Notes under the pieces: model-generated | What the model saw: the letters and a program-made list of their open reading frames with translations, nothing else | Told to the model about the DNA's origin: nothing | Database searches by the model: none | DNA from: Gemmatimonadales bacterium | GTDB taxonomy: Bacteria > Gemmatimonadota > Gemmatimonadetes > Gemmatimonadales > GWC2-71-9 | Length of the DNA: 7,470 nt | Assembly: GCA_013816685.1 (NCBI GenBank) | Contig: JACDDX010000079.1 | Coordinates: forward strand, 1 to 7,470 | Direction: 5' to 3' | Part shown: piece after piece, positions 1-6,403 of the stretch | How positions within the stretch are numbered: position 1 is the first letter of the stretch | Layout: every line of letters begins with the position of its first letter | Translations under genes and position numbers: made by a program

Positions 1-1572
1 ATCTGCGGCATCTGCGGCGACAACCACGCCACTTGCTCGATCTACGCGCAGAACATGGCGTACGGCATCAAGCCTCCGAATCTCGCCGACTGGATCGTGA
101 ACCTCGGGGAGGCCGCCGAGTTCATGTTCGACCACACCATCTTCCAGGACAACCTGGTGTTCGTGGATTTCTGCGAGCAGGTGGTGAAGGACACCAACCC
201 AAAGGTTCTCGCCAAGGCGGAGAGTACGCTGGCGCCCCACTCGGATATCCATGGCTACAAGACCATCGCCGACATCATGCGCGCCTTGAATCCGTTCGTC
301 GGCAAGATCTACCAGCAAGCGCTCCAGATGAGCCGGCTCACGCGCGAGATGTTCTGCCTCATGGAAGGGCGGCACGTTCACCCGTCGACGCTCTATCCCG
401 GTGGCGTCGGCACCGTGGCCACACCCCAGCTCTTTACCGACTACCTGGTGCGCCTGGTGAAGGTGTTCGATTTCGTCAAGAAGACGGTTCCGCTGAACGA
501 CGACATCTTCGATTTCTTCTACGACGCCCTGCCTGGGTATGAGGAGGTCGGTCGCCGGCGCATCCTGCTCGGCTGCTGGGGCGCATTTCAGGACCCGGAT
601 CACTGCGACTACGACTATCGCCACATGTCGGACTGGGGCCGGAAAATGTTCGTTACCCCGGGTGTGGTGGTGGACGGTAAGCTGGTCACCACCGACCTGG
701 TGGACATCAACCTGGGCATCCGAATTCTGCTGGGAAGCTCCTACTACGATGATTGGACCAATGAGGAGATGTTCGTGGAGAAGGATCCGCTGGGGAATCC
801 GGTGGACCGCCGGCATCCGTGGAACCAGACCACGCTGCCGCACCCACAGAAGCGGAACCTCGAGGAGGGTGGCAACTACAGCTGGGTGATGAGCCCGCGC
901 TGGCATGATAAACGGAGCACCGATCTCCTCGCGCTGGATACGGGAGGCGGGCCGCTCGCCAGACTCTGGGCCACGGCGCTCGCTGGACTGGTCGACACGC
1001 CGTACGTCAAGTCCACCGGCCACAGCGTGCAGATCCTGATTCCCAAGACGCCGACCCAGCCGGAGACGATGCTGGAGTGGAAGATCCCGCAGTGGTCCAA
1101 CGCCCTCGAGCGCGACCGCGCCCGGGTCTATTTCGTGGCCTACTCCGCGGCGATGGCGATGCACTTCCTGGAGCAGGGGTTGGCGGAGATCCGCGCCGGC
1201 AATACCAAGGTGTTCACCGACTTCAAGGTGCCCGAATCGGCCATCGGCGTGGGTTTCACCGAGGCGGTGCGTGGCGTGCTCTCCCACCACCTCGTGATTC
1301 GCGACAAGAAGATCGCCAACTACCATCCCTACCCGCCGACGCCCTGGAATGCGAGCCCGCGCGATTCGTTCGGGGTGCCGGGACCGTACGAGGACGCGGT
1401 ACAGGGAATGCCGATCTTCGAGGAGAACGGCCGAGACAAGTTCAAAGGTGTCGACATCATGCGGGCGGTCCGGAGCTTCGATCCCTGCCTCCCCTGCGGC
1501 GTGCACATGTACCTGGGCCAGGGTAAGACGATCGAAACGACTCACTCGCCGATGTTCGGGGCCGGCGGGTGA
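1..1572 (+). CDS. hhyL: [NiFe] hydrogenase large subunit, group 1h (HhyL), 5' partial
   Basis: This is the catalytic large subunit, which carries the Ni-Fe(CN)2CO centre that splits H2. The reading frame is open from base 1, so the N-terminus (probably several tens of residues) lies upstream and the ATG at 55 is internal. The first residues are the L1 motif ICGICGDNHATC, with the nickel ligand pair Cys2/Cys5 and nearby His9. The C-terminal L2 motif DPCLPCGVH has Cys496, Cys499 and His502 (visible-fragment numbering). A 21-residue tail follows His502. In this enzyme family such a tail is removed by a dedicated endopeptidase, and one is encoded at 4705-5502. The L1 and L2 wording, together with the downstream NifU-like, DUF5947 and DUF6084 genes, points to group 1h, the high-affinity oxygen-tolerant uptake type. 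The small subunit hhyS is expected just upstream. The gene ends in a GTGA overlap with the next one. The hydrogenase assignment is very secure; the subgroup is inferred from recalled motifs and neighbours. Confidence 0.95.
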   Translation: MCGICGDNHATCSIYAQNMAYGIKPPNLADWIVNLGEAAEFMFDHTIFQDNLVFVDFCEQVVKDTNPKVLAKAESTLAPHSDIHGYKTIADIMRALNPFVGKIYQQALQMSRLTREMFCLMEGRHVHPSTLYPGGVGTVATPQLFTDYLVRLVKVFDFVKKTVPLNDDIFDFFYDALPGYEEVGRRRILLGCWGAFQDPDHCDYDYRHMSDWGRKMFVTPGVVVDGKLVTTDLVDINLGIRILLGSSYYDDWTNEEMFVEKDPLGNPVDRRHPWNQTTLPHPQKRNLEEGGNYSWVMSPRWHDKRSTDLLALDTGGGPLARLWATALAGLVDTPYVKSTGHSVQILIPKTPTQPETMLEWKIPQWSNALERDRARVYFVAYSAAMAMHFLEQGLAEIRAGNTKVFTDFKVPESAIGVGFTEAVRGVLSHHLVIRDKKIANYHPYPPTPWNASPRDSFGVPGPYEDAVQGMPIFEENGRDKFKGVDIMRAVRSFDPCLPCGVHMYLGQGKTIETTHSPMFGAGG

Positions 1573-2135
1573 GCGCGCGGGCAACGGACGGCGCGGAGCT
1601 CGATCACCGCGCCGTCGAGCGCCGGGCGGGAGAAGTCGATGCCCGCCTGGCCGATATCGAGCTGCTGCCCGACGCGATAGCACGCGAAAAGGCGCTCCGC
1701 GCCGTGCGCGCTCTGCTCGAGCTGTATGGAGAGGGACTCGATCGGGTGATGTCGGCGGTGTACGCGGTCGATCCGGCCCTGCCGGCGCGGCTCGCGGCCG
1801 ATCCCTTCATCAGCCACCTCCTGCTGATGCACGATCTCCACCCGGTGCCGGTCGAGGAGCGAGTGCTCGCGGCGCTGGATGAAGTGCGGCCTTATCTCGA
1901 GTCGCACGGCGGCAACGTCGAGCTGCTCCGAATCGAAGAGGGAGTGGTGCACCTCCGGATGCAGGGGAGCTGCAAGGGCTGCCCCTCCTCGGCGATGACG
2001 CTGAAGGACGCAATCGAGGATGCGATTCGGAAAGCGGCGCCAGACGTGCTTGCGGTCGAGGCTGACCAGCCTCAGTCGCAGGAGGAGCCGGCACTGGTGA
2101 CGCTGACGCCGAGGCGTACCGCCGCGGTCGGATGA
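1569..2135 (+). CDS. NifU C-terminal-domain (Fe-S scaffold-like) protein
   Basis: This 188-aa protein carries a NifU C-terminal domain at about residues 96-165. It includes the characteristic HGGNV segment (113-117) and the CKGC pair (Cys135, Cys138) followed by PSSAMTL. In known NifU and Nfu proteins the two cysteines bind or transfer a [4Fe-4S] cluster between two subunits. Residues 1-95 are a mainly helical, Ala/Leu/Glu/Arg-rich extension not found in plain Nfu proteins, and the last 25 residues look disordered. The start is GTG at 1569, overlapping the hhyL stop by four bases (GTGA), which implies translational coupling. NifU-like proteins are a recurrent part of group 1h clusters. I infer a role in Fe-S delivery to the hydrogenase small subunit or as an electron-transfer partner. 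Neither is shown by the sequence. Confidence 0.88.
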   Translation: MSARATDGAELDHRAVERRAGEVDARLADIELLPDAIAREKALRAVRALLELYGEGLDRVMSAVYAVDPALPARLAADPFISHLLLMHDLHPVPVEERVLAALDEVRPYLESHGGNVELLRIEEGVVHLRMQGSCKGCPSSAMTLKDAIEDAIRKAAPDVLAVEADQPQSQEEPALVTLTPRRTAAVG

Positions 2136-2770
2136 CCGTTGCCGCGTCGCGTCTCCGGAGGCTGATCAAGACCGAGCCGAAGCCGCCGGCGCCGGTCGTC
2201 GAACGCTGCGGCCTTTGCAGCACGATGCTGGCTGATGAGCACCGGCACATGCTCGACGTGCCGACCGGCAGTCTGATCTGCGTTTGCCAGGCATGCTCGA
2301 TTCTCTTTGACCAGAAGGCGGCGGGCGCCGGCCACTACCGGCTGATACCGAATGACGTGTTTGCGATCGACGGGTTCTCGCTGGAGGACGGCCGCTGGGA
2401 GGCGCTGCGGCTGCCGGTCGACATGGCGTTCTTCTATCGAAGCACGCCGGCCGATCGCATCCTCGCCTACTACCCGAGCCCGGCGGGGGCGACGCAGTCC
2501 CTGCTCGACTTGTCGGCATGGAGCCGGCTGGAGGAGGAGAACCCGGTCCTCCGCACCATGGAGCCCGACGTGCAGGCGCTGCTGGTCCAGCGGGCGCGCG
2601 GTGCGCCGAGCTACTGGATCGCGCCGATCGACGTATGCTACGAGCTGGTCGCCGTGATCCGCACCCGCTGGCGGGGGCTCGGCGGTGGCGAGGAAGTGTG
2701 GAGCGCGATCGACGAGTTCTTCGAGCGGCTGAGGGAGCGGGCATCCCTCCTGCATTCGACTTCCACGTAA
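2132..2770 (+). CDS. DUF5947 family protein, four-cysteine metal-site candidate
   Basis: This 212-aa protein resembles the DUF5947 family, which I know as a companion of group 1h hydrogenase genes with no assigned biochemistry. A zinc-ribbon-like N-terminal site is visible: CGLC (Cys26, Cys29), then DEHRHML, then CVCQAC (Cys50, Cys52, Cys55). This would suit zinc or an Fe-S cluster. The rest (about 65-205) is a soluble alpha/beta-looking region with the segments YYPSPAGAT (113-121), PIDVCYELV (165-173) and a C-terminal helix around EVWSAIDEFF. No signal peptide or membrane span is seen. The ATG at 2132 shares an ATGA overlap with the stop of the NifU-like gene, so the two are probably co-translated. 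A role in metal handling or assembly of the hydrogenase is inferred from context only. Confidence 0.85.
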   Translation: MTVAASRLRRLIKTEPKPPAPVVERCGLCSTMLADEHRHMLDVPTGSLICVCQACSILFDQKAAGAGHYRLIPNDVFAIDGFSLEDGRWEALRLPVDMAFFYRSTPADRILAYYPSPAGATQSLLDLSAWSRLEEENPVLRTMEPDVQALLVQRARGAPSYWIAPIDVCYELVAVIRTRWRGLGGGEEVWSAIDEFFERLRERASLLHSTST

Positions 2771-2775
2771 GGGAG
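2769..2775 (+). promoter_or_regulatory. Shine-Dalgarno site of the 78-aa gene
   Basis: AAGGGAG lies five bases before the ATG at 2781 and overlaps the stop codon of the DUF5947 gene. It is the clearest ribosome-binding site in the first half of the window. It supports 2781 as a genuine start for a small gene that could otherwise be dismissed. Confidence 0.7.
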
Positions 2776-2780
2776 CAACC

Positions 2781-3017
2781 ATGGCAAGCGACAAGAAGGA
2801 TCTGCGAAGTGGCCCGCTGCGGGTGGGCAAGGCCGACGTGAAAACCACCGAGCCCACGCACGTCGCGGGGGTCAAAGAGGGGAACGCCGTCGGCGCCTAC
2901 GAGAAGCAGACGGGACATCTGAGCAACGGCAAGTCGACCGCTGCGCGGTCGACAGGAATCAACGCGAAAGCGGCGGAACCGATCGATCCGCGGATGCCCA
3001 ATCTCTCGCCGGCCTGA
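2781..3017 (+). CDS. Small polar conserved hydrogenase-cluster protein, 78 aa
   Basis: The function is not recognised. The 78-aa product has no cysteine, no membrane segment and no signal peptide. It is rich in Lys, Gly, Ala, Ser and Thr and is probably largely disordered. The middle and C-terminal part contains a striking polar stretch, GVKEGNAVGAYEKQTGH (residues 30-46), followed by STAARSTGI (52-60). I recall similar short proteins between the DUF5947 and DUF6084 genes in other group 1h clusters. The start is well supported by AAGGGAG five bases upstream. The gene ends with TGA followed directly by TAG, and the next ATG is six bases after the TGA. The lack of metal-binding residues argues against a catalytic or scaffold role. 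A peptide-like assembly factor or a small structural subunit is possible but unproven. Confidence 0.8.
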   Translation: MASDKKDLRSGPLRVGKADVKTTEPTHVAGVKEGNAVGAYEKQTGHLSNGKSTAARSTGINAKAAEPIDPRMPNLSPA

Positions 3018-3023
3018 TAGGCT

Positions 3024-3701
3024 ATGACCGCCGCACCTCGCCAGCCCGTCGTCGCGGCGCAGCCGGAGTTGAGCTTCGCGGTCACCGGCGCCGCGGCGAT
3101 CGAGTACGCCGCGGTGCCGACGGTGGGCTTTACGCTCGAGGTCGCGGCTGAGAACGCGGTCGCGGTGCAGGCTATCTCGCTCAATGCCCAGGTCAGGATC
3201 GCGCCCGCGGGGCGCTCGTACGATCCGGTATCGCAGGCGCGACTGGTCGAGTTGTTCGGCGCGCCCGACCGCTGGGCCACAAACCTCCACGGTTTCCTCT
3301 GGGCTCATTCGACGCTCCATATCGGCCCATTCACCGCGCAGACCGTGGTCACGCTCCCAGTGGCCTGCACCTACGATTTCGAAGTGGCCGTGGCGAAGTA
3401 CTTCAATGGCGTGCAGGATGGTCAGATCCCGCTCGAGTTTCTCTTCAGCGGCAACGTCTTCTATCGGGGTGCGGACGGGATGCTGCAGACCTGCCGGCTC
3501 TCCTGGGAAAAGGATGCTGCCTATCAGTTCCCGGTGCGAGTGTGGCACGAGATGATGGACCACTACTTTCCCGACACCGCGTGGATCCGCCTCTGTAAGG
3601 CGCAGTTCGACCGGCTCTACGCCTACCGCTGCACCCACTCTCTGCTGAGCTGGGATGATGCGATCGACGCACTCCTCCGCTCAGCCGAGCCGGAGCGCTG
3701 A
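3024..3701 (+). CDS. DUF6084 family protein
   Basis: This 225-aa soluble protein matches the pattern of the DUF6084 family, another group 1h companion without known function. The N-terminal half (about 15-145) has alternating hydrophobic stretches typical of beta strands, for example VGFTLEVAAENAVAVQAI and VVTLPVACTYDFEVAVAKYF. It is interrupted by LHGFLWAHSTLHIGPF (88-103). The C-terminal part (about 155-218) is richer in helix and aromatics, with RLSWEKDAAYQFPV and VWHEMMDHYFP. Four cysteines (115, 157, 191, 203) are scattered rather than in a CxxC pair. The ATG at 3024 follows the previous stop by six bases and has no convincing Shine-Dalgarno, so it may depend on coupling. The stop overlaps the next ATG by one base (TGATG). 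It could be an assembly chaperone or an extra subunit; the sequence cannot decide. Confidence 0.85.
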   Translation: MTAAPRQPVVAAQPELSFAVTGAAAIEYAAVPTVGFTLEVAAENAVAVQAISLNAQVRIAPAGRSYDPVSQARLVELFGAPDRWATNLHGFLWAHSTLHIGPFTAQTVVTLPVACTYDFEVAVAKYFNGVQDGQIPLEFLFSGNVFYRGADGMLQTCRLSWEKDAAYQFPVRVWHEMMDHYFPDTAWIRLCKAQFDRLYAYRCTHSLLSWDDAIDALLRSAEPER

Positions 3702-4708
3702 TGGATCCGGTCGAGCGGATCACTCGCGCGGTGCTGTATGAGGGCTACATCCTCTGGCCCTACCGGCGGAGTGCGTTGAAGAACCGGCAGCGGTGGACCT
3801 TCGGCGGGGTCTTCCCCCGCTCGTACAGCGAGGCGGGTCACGCCGACGATCCGTGGCGGATGCGTACGGAGTGCCTGCTCGAAGCCCCGGCCGGCGCAAT
3901 GGTGAATGTCGAGCTGCGCTTTCTTCAGGTGACCGCCCGCCAGGCTATGCAAGCCACCGAGGGCGGTGTCGCGCCGGTTGACCGGCTGGTGGTGGGCGCG
4001 GACGAGTACCTGACCTGGGAGGAAGCGACCGAGCGAAGCGTGCGCGTGCCGCCGATTGACGTGAGCGGCGCCGAGGTATCGGTGTGCCTTCCGCTGAGCA
4101 TCCCGGCCGATCGCGCGACCGAAACAATCGCCGCGGATGATGGTAGCCCCGCGGGGGCGCTGGTGCGCGCGTGGCGGCAGCTCGAAGGCGAGATCGCGGT
4201 AGTGGTGACGCCGGTTGGTCCGGGGCTCTTCAGCGTAGCGGTCGCAATCAGCAACACCACGCCGTGGAGCGGGGGCGAGCGGGGGGAGGCTGTGAAGCAG
4301 GCGCTGATCTCCGCGCACATGGTGTTGCGCACCAGCAAAGGAGCATTCGTTTCACTCACCGATCCTCCGGCCGAGCTCCGCGAGGCTGCGGCGCGGTGCC
4401 GGAACGCCGGCACCTGGCCGGTTCTGGTGGGTGAGACCGGCGATCGTACGACCGTATTGTCGTCGCCGATCATCCTGCCCGACTATCCGGAGATCGCGCC
4501 GGAGAGCCCGGGCGATCTTTTCGACGGCGGCGAAATCGACCAGTTGCTGATCCTCAACGTCCTGAGCCTCACCGACGACGAGAAGCGGGAGATGCGCGCC
4601 TCCGATCCGCGAGCCAGGCAGATCCTCGACCGTTGCGCATCGCTCACACCCGATCAGCTCATGCGGCTCTGCGGCTCGATCCGCGAACTGGGTTCCGTCG
4701 CCGGATGA
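3701..4708 (+). CDS. Uncharacterised group 1h hydrogenase-associated protein, 335 aa
   Basis: I do not recognise a named domain in this 335-aa protein, although proteins of this type recur next to DUF6084 genes in group 1h clusters. The N-terminus, with EGYILWPYRRSALKNRQRW (14-32), is aromatic and basic and looks like a conserved block. The middle (about 60-225) is Val/Ala-rich and beta-like. Around residues 259-280 there is a second motif-like block, SSPIILPDYPEIAPESPGDL, leading into FDGGEIDQLL. The C-terminus (about 280-330) is helical and charged, with LTDDEKREMRASDPRARQIL. No transmembrane span, signal peptide, CxxC pair or nucleotide-binding loop is evident. It is translationally coupled at both ends, overlapping DUF6084 by one base and the protease gene by four. 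Its position just before the maturation protease suggests an assembly role, but that is inference. Confidence 0.8.
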   Translation: MDPVERITRAVLYEGYILWPYRRSALKNRQRWTFGGVFPRSYSEAGHADDPWRMRTECLLEAPAGAMVNVELRFLQVTARQAMQATEGGVAPVDRLVVGADEYLTWEEATERSVRVPPIDVSGAEVSVCLPLSIPADRATETIAADDGSPAGALVRAWRQLEGEIAVVVTPVGPGLFSVAVAISNTTPWSGGERGEAVKQALISAHMVLRTSKGAFVSLTDPPAELREAAARCRNAGTWPVLVGETGDRTTVLSSPIILPDYPEIAPESPGDLFDGGEIDQLLILNVLSLTDDEKREMRASDPRARQILDRCASLTPDQLMRLCGSIRELGSVAG

Positions 4709-5502
4709 GACCCGCCGAGGAGTTCTGGGCGCGGGCGGAGAGCGAGCCGCCGGAGTCAGTGGTGGTCGATGGTGTCGAGGTGCGCCGCGGTAGCCGGGTG
4801 CGGCTTGCGCCGGGGGACGGTCGCGATCTGTTCGATCAGGTGCTCAGCGGGCGGGTGGCCACGGTCGAGAGCCTCCAGCAGGACATCGACGGCGGCCTTT
4901 CGGTCGCCGTCACGATCGACGACGATCCCGGTCACCAGCTCGGCGATGACCGGTACATGGGCCACCGGTTCTTCTTTTCTGTCGGCGAGATCGAACCGGT
5001 GGCCGGGCCGGCCGAGCCGGTGCCCCGGCGGATTCTCATCGCCGGGATCGGCAACGTCTTCATGGCGGACGATGGCTTTGGAGTGGCCGTGGCCGCGGAG
5101 CTGGCTGGGCGCTCGCTGCCGGCCGGGGTCGAGGTCGTGGATTTCGGCATCCGCGGAATGGACCTCGCGTTTGCCCTGCAGCGGGACTACGCGGTCGCGG
5201 TGCTGGTCGACGCGATGCCGCGCGGTGCGGCGCCCGGGACACTGACGCTAATCGAGCCCGATCTCGCGAGCGTCGGCCCGGCCGGCGGAATCGACTCGCA
5301 TGCGATGGACCCCGCGAAGGTGTTGGGCCTGGTACAGAGGCTTGGCGGCTGCCCCTGCCGGATACTGGTGCTCGGATGCGAGCCCGAAATCGTGGTCAAC
5401 GGCGATTCGCCGGAGAATATGAGCATGGAGTTGAGTGATGCGGTACGGCGCGCGGTGCCGGAGGCGGCCACAATGATCGAGCAGTTGGTAGTCGGGCTAT
5501 GA
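4705..5502 (+). CDS. Hydrogenase maturation protease with an N-terminal accessory domain
   Basis: Residues 109-265 form a HyaD/HybD/HycI-type endopeptidase, which trims the C-terminus of the [NiFe] large subunit after nickel insertion. Visible hallmarks are GIGNVFMADDGFG (114-126, with Asp123 where HybD has its nickel-binding Glu), VLVDA (Asp169) and DSHAMDP (His199). Together these form the usual acidic-acidic-His nickel-binding set. Residues 1-105 are an additional domain absent from ordinary proteases, which are about 150-195 aa. It looks like a compact beta barrel, with VRRGSRVRL, VAVTIDDDPGHQLGDD and GHRFFFSVGEIEPV. I chose ATG 4705 because it makes an ATGA overlap with the previous stop. 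An upstream ATG at 4633 would add 24 Arg-rich residues with 76 bases of overlap and is less likely. Its substrate is presumably HhyL, whose 21-residue tail after His502 needs removal. Confidence 0.9.
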   Translation: MRPAEEFWARAESEPPESVVVDGVEVRRGSRVRLAPGDGRDLFDQVLSGRVATVESLQQDIDGGLSVAVTIDDDPGHQLGDDRYMGHRFFFSVGEIEPVAGPAEPVPRRILIAGIGNVFMADDGFGVAVAAELAGRSLPAGVEVVDFGIRGMDLAFALQRDYAVAVLVDAMPRGAAPGTLTLIEPDLASVGPAGGIDSHAMDPAKVLGLVQRLGGCPCRILVLGCEPEIVVNGDSPENMSMELSDAVRRAVPEAATMIEQLVVGL

Positions 5503-5549
5503 AGGCACTGTCGAGAAGTACGCTGCGGAAGCATCTGGGTCGCAAACCC

Positions 5550-5555
5550 GAGGAG
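5550..5555 (+). promoter_or_regulatory. Shine-Dalgarno site deciding the start of the small membrane protein
   Basis: GAGGAG is followed by nine bases and then the ATG at 5565. This spacing is near ideal and favours a 32-aa product over the longer 54-aa reading that would begin at ATG 5499. Confidence 0.65.
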
Positions 5556-5564
5556 TCACATACG

Positions 5565-5663
5565 ATGAAATATGTTCTAATCGGAGTAGCGATCCTGGCC
5601 GTGGTGGTGCTCATTCGCATGTCGCCCGAGCTCCGACGTTACATGAAAATGCGCGCCATGTAG
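5565..5663 (+). CDS. Small single-span membrane protein, 32 aa (DUF6893-like)
   Basis: This very short gene sits between the protease and hypB. The product has one hydrophobic segment, YVLIGVAILAVVVLI (residues 3-17), then a short basic tail, RMSPELRRYMKMRAM. By the positive-inside rule the tail should face the cytoplasm, with the N-terminus outside. Similar tiny proteins with a TM segment and an R/K-Y-x-K-x-R-x-M ending are, from memory, present in group 1h clusters and called DUF6893; I hold that name loosely. The start at 5565 is chosen for its GAGGAG site. The same frame is open from ATG 5499, which overlaps the protease stop (ATGA) and would add 22 basic, polar residues, so the 54-aa form stays possible. 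A membrane anchor, or a link between the hydrogenase and the respiratory chain, is an attractive but untested idea. Confidence 0.72.
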   Translation: MKYVLIGVAILAVVVLIRMSPELRRYMKMRAM

Positions 5664-5679
5664 CGCGCGAAAGGGTCAA

Positions 5680-6375
5680 ATGCACCTCAAACGAGTAAAG
5701 GTGGTGACCGACGCGCTCGACGCCAACGCGACGATCGCGCGCGCGAACCGCCACGACTTCGACCAGGCGTCGGTCACGGTGATCAACCTGATGAGCTCGC
5801 CCGGCGCCGGCAAAACGTTGCTGCTCGAGCGGACGCTGGATGAGTTCGACGGCCCGCGGGTCGGGGTGCTGGAGGGCGACGTCCAGGGAAGCTTCGACGC
5901 GGACCGGCTGGCCCGGCTGCACGTGCCGGTCACTCAGATCAACACCGATTCGGGGTTCGGCGGGGAATGCCACCTCGACGCCAACATGGTACGGTCCGCG
6001 ATTCCGTCGCTCCCGCTGAACGAGATCGATCTGCTGATCATCGAGAACGTGGGAAACCTGGTCTGTCCCGCCGAGTTCCGGGTGGGCGAGGACATGCGGG
6101 TCATGGTCTCGTCGGTCACGGAGGGGGAAGACAAGCCGCTCAAATACCCGCTGATGTTTCGGACCTGCGATCTCGTCCTCATCAACAAGATCGATCTGCT
6201 GCCGCACCTCGATTACGACCTCGACGCCTTCCTCCACAACCTCGATCTGGTGCACCCGGATGTGCCGCGAATGCTGGTGAGCGCCCGAACCGGAGAAGGC
6301 ATAGAGGCATGGCGCGATTGGTTGAAGCATCTGCCAACCCATGCGTCAGCGTTACCCGTAGCGGCGACGCTGTGA
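5680..6375 (+). CDS. hypB: Hydrogenase nickel incorporation GTPase HypB
   Basis: This is a 231-aa SIMIBI-class GTPase that, with HypA, drives nickel insertion into the large-subunit precursor in the cytoplasm. The P-loop is SSPGAGKT (39-46). EGDVQGSFDADR (65-76) follows, and the metal-binding pair is Cys97-His98 in GGECHLDANMV. NVGNLVCPAEF (123-133) and EGEDKPLKYP (148-157) are typical HypB segments, and NKID (169-172) is the guanine-specificity motif. The protein lacks the N-terminal CxxCGC high-affinity nickel site of the E. coli protein and the His-rich store of rhizobial HypB, so only the G-domain site is present. The ATG at 5680 has AAGGG four bases upstream. The last dozen residues after WLKHL are unconserved-looking. 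No hypA, C, D, E or F is visible in this window. Confidence 0.96.
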   Translation: MHLKRVKVVTDALDANATIARANRHDFDQASVTVINLMSSPGAGKTLLLERTLDEFDGPRVGVLEGDVQGSFDADRLARLHVPVTQINTDSGFGGECHLDANMVRSAIPSLPLNEIDLLIIENVGNLVCPAEFRVGEDMRVMVSSVTEGEDKPLKYPLMFRTCDLVLINKIDLLPHLDYDLDAFLHNLDLVHPDVPRMLVSARTGEGIEAWRDWLKHLPTHASALPVAATL

Positions 6376-6393
6376 CCCATCTCCCCACTCAAT

Positions 6394-6397
6394 GGAG
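6394..6397 (+). promoter_or_regulatory. Shine-Dalgarno site deciding the DUF417 start
   Basis: GGAG sits six bases before ATG 6404, which favours that start. The in-frame ATG at 6392 is only 16 bases after the hypB stop and has no purine-rich site in front of it. Confidence 0.55.
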
Positions 6398-6403
6398 CAT
6401 GCC

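Noticed and set aside
2166..3638. 490-codon open frame on the minus strand
   Set aside because: It lies antisense to three coherent plus-strand genes (DUF5947, the 78-aa gene and DUF6084). Its translation is Arg/Ser/Pro/Gly-rich low-complexity sequence, as expected for a GC-rich shadow frame.
3623..4318. 231-codon minus-strand frame, and 5611-6342 (243 codons) opposite hypB
   Set aside because: Both are antisense to well-supported genes. The latter mirrors hypB, whose GTPase motifs are unambiguous. Neither gives recognisable protein segments.
4633..4704. Upstream ATG 4633 as the start of the protease gene
   Set aside because: It would add 24 Arg-rich residues and a 76-base overlap with the preceding gene. 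ATG 4705 gives the ATGA overlap seen at other junctions of this operon.
5664..5679. Terminator or promoter between the small membrane gene and hypB, or in the 6376-6403 gap
   Set aside because: The gaps are only 16 and 28 bases, with no inverted repeat plus T-run and no convincing -35/-10 pair. They look like ordinary intra-operon spacers.
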